DNA of 64,000 bases from Azadirachta indica (taxonomy: Eukaryota; Streptophyta; Magnoliopsida; Sapindales; Meliaceae). This document shows positions 24,076-32,726 of this stretch, piece by piece (the first letter of the stretch is position 1; each line of letters opens with the position of its first letter). The stretch lies in the NCBI GenBank assembly GCA_022749755.1, contig CM040446.1:1418966-1482965 (forward strand), written 5' to 3'. A program made the position numbers and the translations under genes. Below the pieces are notes generated by a model. The model was not told the DNA's origin. It searched no databases and saw only the letters and a program-made list of their open reading frames with translations.

Positions 24076-24516
24076 GGAGGTACATGCTCGAAAGAATTTG
24101 ATAGGTCTGTAACGCACGTAGTTTCAGCTGATTATAGAACTGTGGAACCTTTTCGGGCACTGAAGTAGAAGAAGTTTCTGGTTAATCAGGAGTGGTTAGA
24201 GGATACAAATATTTTATGGAGCAGGCAACCTGAAAATATGTTCCCTGTGAATATCATGGAGGGGTGTAAAATTGTCTTGCGGGGTTTTATTCTCACCAAT
24301 AACGAGATTGATGTTCTTTGGAATATGGCTGAGCAATTAGGAGCTAAATGCTTCACAAGACTTTGTGAATCTGTGACGCATGTGTTTTCTGAGAATCCTG
24401 CAAAGAAGGTGTTGGGTTGGGCACAAAAGACGGAAAGTCTTGTTTCATCCACTGTGGATAGGGATGCAAAATCTTCCTGGATAAAGCAACCTGAAGAGAA
24501 CTACCCTGTTCCCTAA
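24076..24516 (+). pseudogene. Tandem BRCT pseudogene related to CPL4
   Basis: One frame, interrupted once by TAG, carries two consecutive copies of the C-terminal BRCT segment of the CPL4-like gene. The first copy (24076-24240) reads GGTCSKEFDRSVTHVVS, then KKFLVNQEWLEDTNILW and RQPEN. The second (24241-24516) reads MEGCKIVLRGF, LWNMAEQLGAKC, ESVTHVFSEN and KQPEENYPVP. They match EGCKIVFTGV, LWKMAEQLGATC, ISVTHVVSKD and KQPEENFPVR of the functional gene 7.5 kb away on the other strand. No phosphatase domain is present. The tandem, same-frame arrangement suggests descent from a gene with two BRCT domains or a local exon duplication before decay. Confidence 0.7.
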
Positions 24517-24656
24517 CTTTGTTAGATTAAAGTATACTGACAGTACCACCTTAATTAAAGTAGTACCGATACCAGATTTACATCTACTAGATCAAGTCTT
24601 GTGAACCCATTTTATTTGTTTGTGGTAGAAATCATGGAGCAGCATTTTTTCTGATG

Positions 24657-24666
24657 TACTACTTAG
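24657..24666 (+). repeat. Left target site duplication (TACTACTTAG)
   Basis: This 10-bp sequence is repeated exactly at 25651-25660, on the two edges of an element with long inverted terminal repeats. Confidence 0.8.
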
Positions 24667-25650
24667 GAATTTTAACACGTATCTATTCTTTTTGAAATTT
24701 TAACATTTAAATAAAAAATTTAAAAAAAAATATACTTATTTCTCCTAAATTGTTAGTTAACTATCTAATTTTATTTATATGACCATAATATCTTCATTGC
24801 TTCAAAGTAAAGTATAAAAAATTCAATTTGTATGTAATCAAAAATAATTTTAATTTATATTTATTAAAAAATGAAAATTTAATTAATGACAATTTAATTT
24901 GACAATTTTAATTTACGTATATTTAATATTTATTAAAATTAAAAATTTAATTAATAATAATTTAACTTGATAATTTTAGTTTATATTTATTTAATATTTA
25001 TTCAAATTAGAAATTTAATTTTTATTCATATATTATATTTATGCAAATCTCAAATTTTAACCCGTCACCTTTTTTACTCTTCATTTTTACAAATTCTCCA
25101 ACAATAAACCATATTTTTTTTATTTCACTAAACAACTCCACAACCTTATCAACATCACTATTCTTACAAAAACACTTTAACACAAGATTTATGTCATATA
25201 CATTCATATTAAATTTACACTTCAATATTAATCTTATGACTCGTAAAGCAAATATAAGTTTTTGGATTTACACAAAAAATTTGATGAAACTATGTAATTA
25301 CGGAAAATTGGAAAAAATATCAATACAGGTAAATTGCTAATTTTAAATATCATTAAGTTTTTAATTTTAAATATCATTAAATAAATTTTTTATTTAAATA
25401 AATATTAATTAAATATAAACTTATAATTGTCATTAACTAAAATTTTAATTATTTTAATTTTTTGAACATCAAATAAGTTAAAATTAAGTTTTTTAAATTT
25501 TATTTCGAAGCAATTAAGGGTATTATAGTTATTTTAAATAAAAATATATGATCAATTAACGATTCAATGGACGTTAAATGTGTTTTTCCTTAAATCTTCT
25601 ATTTAAATGTTAAAAACATAAATCTCAGAGGAGGTATGTATTGAAACCGC
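24667..25650. mobile_element. Non-autonomous Mutator-like element (984 bp)
   Basis: The left end (GAATTTTAACACGTATC...) and the reverse complement of the right end (GCGGTTTCAATACATACC...) align inward for about 190 bp. Shared blocks include TTTTAACATTTAAAT and, further in, the pair TTCATTGCTTCAAAGTAAA / TTAATTGCTTCGAAATAAA. A perfect 10-bp direct duplication, TACTACTTAG, flanks the whole. Long inverted repeats plus a 9-11 bp duplication are the signature of Mutator-like elements. No transposase is encoded; the interior instead has a PPR-like coding fragment on the minus strand. The element is therefore a Pack-MULE candidate. Arm divergence indicates that it is not recent. Confidence 0.75.
25022..25270 (-). 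pseudogene. PPR-like gene fragment inside the Mutator-like element
   Basis: The minus-strand translation MNVYDINLVLKCFCKNSDVD followed by KVVELFSEIKK fits one pentatricopeptide repeat (aromatic-x-N-x-L-I-x-x-x-C-K-x-G-x-x-D-K-A-x-E-L-F-x-E-M-x). Upstream text carries stop codons, and only about 1.5 repeats are recognisable. Full PPR proteins have many repeats and bind organelle RNA. This piece is far too short to function and was probably captured by the surrounding element. Confidence 0.4.
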
Positions 25651-25660
25651 TACTACTTAG
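25651..25660 (+). repeat. Right target site duplication (TACTACTTAG)
   Basis: Exact copy of 24657-24666, abutting the right end of the Mutator-like element. Confidence 0.8.
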
Positions 25661-26193
25661 TTATGTACAATATTACATGTATCCTAATCTTAATCAGTGT
25701 TAATAACTGTTATGAATGAATAGGTTGATTTTTTTTAAGTAAAAAACGCGTCCGCCCATGTAAAATTGTCTGTTAATGACTAAAATTGTTTGAGGTGTTT
25801 GTGAGAGTTGTGCGTTCATTTGCTTTCTCCAACTTAATATGCAACAATCTATCTATATTTGGTCGAAACAAGAATTGATCCTCAGGCTCAAACTGCCAGA
25901 ATTATCATAATGCATGCAATTACATTTGATACCCCAAATGAAATTTGCAAATGAGTATTAATACCTTCCTCAAATCCAGCCTCAAACTTTAATTAACCAC
26001 TCTCATTCTCCACCCTCAAACTCTCCCACTTTCTTCGCCTTCCATTTCTGTTTCTTCTTCCCATACTTACATATATATATATATATATACACACCCACTC
26101 CATTTCATGAAATAACCATTAAAATCTTATTTTCTTTAATTTATTATACTTTTTCGTTCTTGCTTTCGTGTATGCTTTTTCAATATTAATATT

Positions 26194-26637
26194 ATGGAGG
26201 AGGAAGAAGAAGTAATGAGACCAGCAGCTTCAGCTTGTTCATTCAAACGGAAACTCAAATCTTCTCTTACCCTTTCCTGTTGCTTACACAATAATTTTCG
26301 CCCCCGCCCCCATCACCACGACGATGAAATCCTAACTCCCGACATCAAGCCAACGGCTAGGCTTGTCCAAACGTCGTCAAGCCATCATCACCACCACGAC
26401 TTTCCGGAACTTAAAGACAAGTGTATAAACTTCATTTCCCGCGTGAGCGGGGGTGGCAACAGGCCGAGACATACCCGAAGACACTCCTCTGCGGATTTCA
26501 GATACGATGCTTTGAGTTATGCATTGAATTTTGACGAAAGTTCTGATAACAGACAGTTTGATGAATACCCGTTGAGAAACTTCGCCTCGAGGTTGCCGCC
26601 GTCTCCCAACAGAGAGTTTCGTGCTTGTGCGTTGTAG
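26194..26637 (+). CDS. Small basic plant protein with YDALSYALNFD motif (147 aa)
   Basis: Single exon. The start is the first ATG in frame after an (AT)n/TATA-like tract at 26070-26090 and a short leader. The protein has an acidic start (MEEEEEVM), a Cys-containing segment (LSCCLHNNF, about 27-35), two His-rich patches, then the block RRHSSADFRYDALSYALNFD (95-114). It ends in FASRLPPSPNREFRACAL. There is no signal peptide or membrane segment. The block is typical of a group of small plant proteins that are often pathogen- or elicitor-induced (annotated in some genomes as Avr9/Cf-9 rapidly elicited). That link is from memory and tentative. The biochemical function is unknown. The gene at 44900 shares the YDxxSYALNFD core. 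Confidence 0.75.
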   Translation: MEEEEEVMRPAASACSFKRKLKSSLTLSCCLHNNFRPRPHHHDDEILTPDIKPTARLVQTSSSHHHHHDFPELKDKCINFISRVSGGGNRPRHTRRHSSADFRYDALSYALNFDESSDNRQFDEYPLRNFASRLPPSPNREFRACAL

Positions 26638-27199
26638 TATTAATTTCTGCAGTACTTACTTTTACTTCACTGCATGCATGGTTTTAATACGTACAAAAAA
26701 GATACAACTAATTATTAAATGCATGCAGATAATTTTTAAAGCCAAAAAAAAAAAATTGTTGATAGTTTAATTGTATGAAATTGTAGAATTTTTTGCGATA
26801 ATTATGTTAATTTGTAAATATTTTAGACGGAATTATTTATTGTTAGTTTACTAGAAATCTAAATTAAGAAATACATGAATAGTTTGAGGATTGAGATTAA
26901 TTGAAGTGAAATGAACAATTTTGCAAGTATAAACAACATTTCATGTTATTACTGTTTTCGAAATTTAGGTGCATTGTTGTTTTTGTAATTTATTTATTGA
27001 ACTGAAAGCAAGAAAGAAATTAATGTCTTCGTTTTGTGGAAAGAAAGAAACAAGGGTTAGTTCCTTTATAATTTGCTAATATTCTCCCTAGTACAGTAAA
27101 TTTAAGACAATCTAATACATGCATAATTTTGTTTATGCTTGATAAAAATAATTAAGAAAACAAAAATATCTATTATTTATCTTCTAACGAATCTAAGAA
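26638..27199. other. Intergenic, AT-rich
   Basis: 3' region of the upstream gene and spacer. No coding or RNA signal was seen. Confidence 0.5.
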
Positions 27200-30100
27200 T
27201 TATAACTGTAATTGTAATCCTGTGTCAGATGATGTTATTTCTAATTTCTTCACAATCTCCGTGAGAGCTCTTTCCAATTCATCAGCTATTTTTCTTTGCA
27301 AATCTAAAGGCAGAGTTGAGAACTGCTCAGATAGATTCCCATCAATCAAATTCTGCAAAACATAACAAAACAATTGCCAATTATCAGTAGCTCAAAATTG
27401 ATGCCTTTCCAGGCTCAAGTTTGGTTCATTATATTGCTGCTAAACACACTTTAATGGATGCAATTAAATTATTTTTCAATGAAGTGTAATGAGGAAAGTT
27501 CACCTTAGCATGGTCATAAGCAGATCTGTAGGTCATGTGATCTCGTCCACACAAACACGGGTGTTCTTGCCTCATATGCATCTCAAGGGGAGAAAAGAAG
27601 TCAATGTCATCCCAAGATGTCAAAGCAAGTAGAGGCTCTAAGCTCCCCATCACTGTACCATAAATAACATCTTCGCTGCCTCCTGGAACCAGTGAAGCCT
27701 TCTCCAAGGATGTGACCACATCACCAACATGAAACTTTAGTATCTCCTCTAGCTTGTTGGGAGCTCCATTAGGTTTCCTTTGCTCCCATTTTATCTTTCC
27801 ACCAGCTGTGTCTTCTTCTATCTCATCTGAAACATCCTGCAGTAGTCGCACAAAATAGATGTTCCCAAACTTGCTGTGCCTGCCATGGTGCCAAAATCTA
27901 CGCAGTGTGCAGCAGCAAGGAATCTTCCATAAAAGTCATCAGCGAAAAAATAGAGTCAATTCTCATCCCGTCTATAATCGCAAAAATGGAACGACTGCAA
28001 AGCACAACAATTAAAGAAACAGGATCAGTATATAATTCAATTAACATGTGATAAAAAGCAGTCATTTGAAGATCCATTAACAGCAGGAATTATTGATGAA
28101 TTCATCTAAACACCCATACAAGCAAATTAACACATGAATATACAATGTAAAGATAACATATCAAAATATTAAAACCTGAAAGTAACTCATTCAGGAGGGT
28201 ACCTCTTGATCGTCACCAACATAGATTTGATCATGATAGGTGTTAACTGAGACAAGGAAGGAAATAGCTTATTCTCACGTTCTGCAAGCAATCTCTTTTT
28301 ACCCAAGTTGTACAATCTCAGCACAAGGCCTATTCCAGCATGTAATCTTTCCTAAAACTTGCATAAGGCAAGAGGAACATCTTCCACTTGTGTCTTGTGC
28401 AAAAGTTCAAGGGATTTCCCATCTTTTAAGAACCTAGAAATATGAATATATCAAGCAAGTATATTTCTTTTGGGCTAAAATTGTAGTCCCTTTGATGTAC
28501 CAACAGCCAAAACCCTTGCATACTCCTTATAATGAAAATTCACATTACATATGCTGATGGCGTCTTCATTGTCCTGAAGCTGTAGTAGACAAGTCATATT
28601 AGCTGTCCTTGGATTGAGAACTCTGATGCAAGAAACCCACTTGTCCAATTCTGACTTTGGATAACCATACTGTTCACCAGCAAGCGATCATATTTATTCT
28701 CATCATCAAGATTTTCCGTCCCCTCCAAAATACCAGTTGCATTTTCTCCCATTCCAGCAGCCTCAAAACACTCCTTTTTTGCAGCTTCAGGCTACTCGGC
28801 AGTGAAAGCTCCTTGATCACTCTCAATAATTACCAGCAATTTCTTCTTTAGTTAAAGGACAAATTTTCTTGGTGTGTATCTTACAAAGATAATAGTTTCA
28901 TTAAATGTTTCTCCTAGTCACTCAATCGTAAAAGCCCTCAATGCAATCCTAACAACACCAACAACACCTTCCACACACTGATTAGATGAAAATAAAGCAG
29001 CATATTAAAGAGTCTCATAATACAGAGGCATTGAAAGGTAAGGTCTTTGGTGAATATAACCGGGCCATGGTCACCCAACCAAACAAAGTATGGAAGACCG
29101 CCCTCCCATAACAACGAAAAAAAAGCTTTGGGGAGCTCAGCCACAAGAATCTGGATCAGGAATCTGAAAGCTGACCTGTCTCCATATTCGCCACTGTTCT
29201 AAACAGAACCCCATTTTGCAAAACCAGCATTGAGAAAAAGACTAGCAGGGTGATCAACACCATCAACCCCACCAACCAATGCCCAAGTAAAAATGAGAGT
29301 TTTAGAGGTGAAACCACACTTTGTTCACTCAGAATTTGCATAGAGTTATTAGGATCCAACGACTAGATGCGTGTTATGTTGTCATATGAACCCACAGAAA
29401 GAAAACGAATCTCTGCCTTCTTTCAGGAATTGAGGCAATTTCCAAACAAGCCACATCTCCTGGCATTTCGTGCTTCTCCAACTCTAAGTAGATGTGCTCT
29501 ACTCCACTCAGTGCAATAACCACTTGAAAGTCTATTCAAGCCAACCTTAACAATTATCCTCTTTCCAAGCGTTCTCCGAGCGTTAATATGTCCATCCTCT
29601 GTAATATGCCTAATTCCACCAGGATGAACGAAACAGAGATTGAAACAGCAACAATCAGAGAAACCGCAAGTGAAGGGTAGTATCAAGAAACCCACTATCG
29701 CTAACTTCTTCAACAGTTTCACCAATTGAAAGCACAACAGTTGCATTGTTGAAAGAAACAACAATGTATGCGTCAAACTCATCATTAACATTCTTTCTCA
29801 CGTTCAAAATAGCAGTTGGAATACCAGGAAGCTGTGACACAGCCATTTCACTCACTGCCAAATCAGGCCTCGGTATCCTAAGTGATGAGCGGGGATTAGG
29901 TCCACATAATGTAAATATCAGAGGCACTTCCTTCTTGAACAAATTCAAGATCTTCATACCCATTATTGGCGTAAGAGTCTCAACTTGCTCAATTATGACA
30001 AGATTTTTCGACCCTTGCGGCTGAAAAATGACTGGCTGAAAACCTTCTTCAGTCCCCATCAAGTTAGCAGATAAGGCTCGACATCTGGGTTTACCCCAAT

Positions 30101-31119
30101 TGCCTGAAACTGATACAAAGCATGATTTCCATATTCGGACGCTGCAAAAAATAACCTGACTTCAACACACATATTGATGCAGTCATCGGAATAGTATCAA
30201 AATGCTTAACCTCCAACTCACTGACATGCTCATTATCTTGTTCAGAAGTAACCTTAAATATATGCCCATATTCAGTCTGCAACAAAAAGAAAAACAGTGT
30301 TTATGCCTACAACTTGCAGCAAAAACTATCGAAACACCAGGTTCAGCAGGCAAATCTGCAGGTCTAGGAATCACAGCTCTAACATCCGGATGCCCCTGTT
30401 TCTTATAAATTACAAAATTCTAAACTAAAACCCCACTCGCCCTGCTCCCTCCTCCGGGAACTGCAACTAACATATTAGCCCCATTATCCACCAATTCCGA
30501 CCACTTGCTAGCAACATAATTAAGCCCTAAATCTAGCTCATAGAATGTAAAATGCTTTTATGCCTCCCTCACAGCCCGCCTAGTTGAATCCGGGTCAGCC
30601 TCAATGTAATCTGACTCTATAGCCGCAAAAATAGGCTCTTCAAACCTGCAATCAACGCCGCATATAGAATAAACTATCGTTCCTGATATGTGTGCTTCTA
30701 ATGGTGAAGAAATTTGTAATCTACCTGCAGTATCCCGATTCAAAACATAGACAAGCTTTTGTTTCTCACACGCACCAATCATATCAATAGCCAGAAACTG
30801 ACCCGAAACAATCAACCGGCATCCTGGCTTACCGTAAGTTTCTTGGTGAAATTTATCAAAGGTATTTCTCATCGGCTTATATTCGAGAATAACGATTCCT
30901 CCTGAATCCGACCCGACCACAATGCAGTCTTTGTGGGGCCCCATGAGCGGAAACTGAGCCGGTGACCGAATAGAGCCGAAGACATCGATGGAGAGGACGG
31001 TGTCGATTTTGCTGGAACTTTGGAGATTACGATGTTGATTTTCGGAGATTTCGTGCCGGAAAAGCTGCCAGTGATGGCCGCGCTTATTCAGTGGGTTGTT
31101 GCAGGATGACACTGTACAT
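27200..31119 (-). pseudogene. SF3B3: SF3B3/SAP130 splicing factor pseudogene
   Basis: Read on the minus strand, successive pieces in changing frames follow the order of the large SF3b subunit 3 protein. It starts with MYSVILQQPTE (31119), then TGSFSGTKSP and VVGSDSGGIVILEYK. Next come EKQKLVYVLNRDTAGRL and IVYSICGVDCRFEEPIFAAI, then HFTFYELDLGLNYV and LQTEYGHIFKVTSEQDNEHV. After these come DEFDAYIVVSFNNATVVLSI, LQNGVLFRTVANMETGQLSD, APNKLEEILKFHVGDVVTSL and CGRDHMTYRSAY, and finally LSEQFSTLPLDLQRKIADEL. There are in-frame stops (after RRAVREA and after SGVLV), several frameshifts (e.g. at the LLQTEYG junction and before KFGNIYFVRL) and poorly aligned stretches in 28.2-29.1 kb. A GT-AG intron (27503-27353) still splits the last two exons, so this is a decayed DNA-level duplicate and not a processed retrocopy. 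SF3B3 is part of the U2 snRNP complex that recognises branch points. Confidence 0.85.
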
Positions 31120-31213
31120 TCTGTTGGCGCCATTTTTGTTGGTCGAGAACTCTGTTTTTTTTCATACCTCAAGAAGCATGTTATATTTTTACTGTAACTA
31201 AATAAAAACCAAT

Positions 31214-31971
31214 GGGGTGATGCCATCTACATCTACGTCCTTAAGGTTTAGTTAATTAGTCTCATTAATTTTACCATTTTAAAAAATGTCCATAAAAATC
31301 ATAATTTACTATAAAATAATCATTGCACCCTTTGTCTAATAGTAATTGACTAAAAAAAATATTTTGACTGTTAAGAAAAATAAATATTAAAATAATAGTA
31401 AATACTATTTTATAACACATTAATAATTAAATATGTATTAACACATTATAAATAAAATATAATAATTATAAGAACTATATTGTAATAGTTTTTATTTATA
31501 AATTAATATTTATTTATAATTTATTTTATTTATTTTCTAAAATCAAATTAATATTAAATTGTTATAAATATATTATAGTACAATATTTATGATTATATAT
31601 AGTTATAAGTATTGTAATAAGATATATTTTATTTATAGATTATTATTATTTATGATTTATTTTATTTATTCTTTAATATTTAATTAATATTGAATTGTTA
31701 ATATATTTAAAATAAATAAATTTATTTTGTAGTTATAATATATTAATAAATATTTAATTATTTATGTATTATAAAATAGCACTTATTATTATTTTTTATA
31801 TTTATTTTTATTAAGAGTTAAAATAAATTTTTTAGTCAATTACTATTAGATAAAGGGTACGATTATTATGTTATAGCAAATAGTAATTTTTATGGATATT
31901 TTTGAAATCAGTAGGATTAATCCAATTAATTAACCAAATTTTAAGAACCTATATGGCATTAACCCTAAAAA
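31214..31971. mobile_element. Palindromic MITE-like element (about 758 bp)
   Basis: The two halves are near-perfect inverted copies. On the left AACATGT-free AT text includes ACCCTTTGTCTAATAGTAAT, and the reverse complement of the right half reads ACCCTTTATCTAATAGTAAT at the same distance from its end. Outer blocks TGATGCCAT (left) and TAATGCCAT (right, reversed) pair too. The centre is near 31600. The terminal text GGGTTAATGCCAT resembles ends of plant Mutator-type MITEs, but I could not see an unambiguous target site duplication because the right flank is an A run. It begins about 95 bp upstream of the old start codon of the SF3B3 pseudogene. Confidence 0.7.
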
Positions 31972-32345
31972 AAAATTTTAATTTGATTTAGATATAGTTA
32001 TTTTGTAAGTTGTCGTATTTCAATAGAATTATTTAATTAATATAATCTGTATAAATATTTATAAATTTATTAGATTATAGTTACAAAATATTTTACAAAA
32101 TTTTATTTATTGAATTATATAGAATTTATTATACCACATTTACGAAGATATGATAAAATTATTAGTTAATAGATAGGACACACATAAATATAAAACATTT
32201 CATGAGATTGCTTATTAGGAAATTGGGAGAAAGGTTTGTTCTCTTTTCTTAGTTAATTTGAAGGTGAAAGCATGAAAACATTTTATTTAAATTAATAGCA
32301 GTAGTTAAAAGTAATAAATATTAAAAATAATAAAACAAGAAGTTA
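31972..32345. other. Intergenic, AT-rich
   Basis: Spacer between the palindromic element and the stop of the C2H2 gene. It presumably includes that gene's 3' untranslated region. Nothing else was seen. Confidence 0.5.
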
Positions 32346-32726
32346 TTAATAATAATGATTATAGGAATGAACAATGCTCATGTGTTCATCCCTTTCACCA
32401 GCATTTGGGAAACTCATTTGGCAGTAAAAACAGAAGATCCGAATATCAGGATGCAGGCGCTCCATATGCTGTGTATATCCTACGTATGTATAGAAGTCCA
32501 TCTTGCACACTGGGCAACTTCCTACCAATGCCCTTCCCCGCCCACGTCCCCGTCCCTGTCCCTGTCCCCGTCCCCGTCCCCGCTCGTTTCTGCTTCTGTT
32601 TCTTCCTTCCTCCTCCTCCTCCTGCTGCTGCTCCTCCGCAGCATTTCCTTGCTGTGGCTGCTGCTGTTCAGGATTGCCCTCAATGTTTGGTTTCTGTTCA
32701 TCACCTCCATTGCCTTCCTTCTCCAT
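32346..32726 (-). CDS. Two C2H2 zinc-finger protein with GR-rich arm (126 aa)
   Basis: Intronless. Residues 1-45 are acidic and Gln/Glu-rich. Residues 46-66 are an RG/QG repeat arm (RGRGRGQGQG type). Two fingers then follow with identical spacing: C71-x2-C74-x12-H87-x4-H92 and C99-x2-C102-x12-H115-x4-H120. The second lies seven residues after the first, and the protein ends in SYNHYY. The plant-specific QALGGH DNA-contact motif is absent, and the finger bodies are aromatic-rich (FYTYVGY, FCFYC). That fits RNA or protein binding better than classic EPF-type DNA binding. RG-rich arms commonly bind RNA and are arginine-methylated; this is family knowledge, not shown here. A TATA-like TTGTATACAATATA lies about 75 bp upstream. 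I do not recognise a named orthologue. Confidence 0.75.
   Translation of the reverse strand: MEKEGNGGDEQKPNIEGNPEQQQPQQGNAAEEQQQEEEEEGRNRSRNERGRGRGQGQGRGRGRGRALVGSCPVCKMDFYTYVGYTQHMERLHPDIRIFCFYCQMSFPNAGERDEHMSIVHSYNHYY

Noticed and set aside
30558..31226. A 222-codon frame starting MASPHWF as a gene of its own
   Set aside because: Only its later part matches SF3B3. The true ancestral start (MYSV) lies inside it in another frame, and the N-terminal part reads out of the adjacent repeat.
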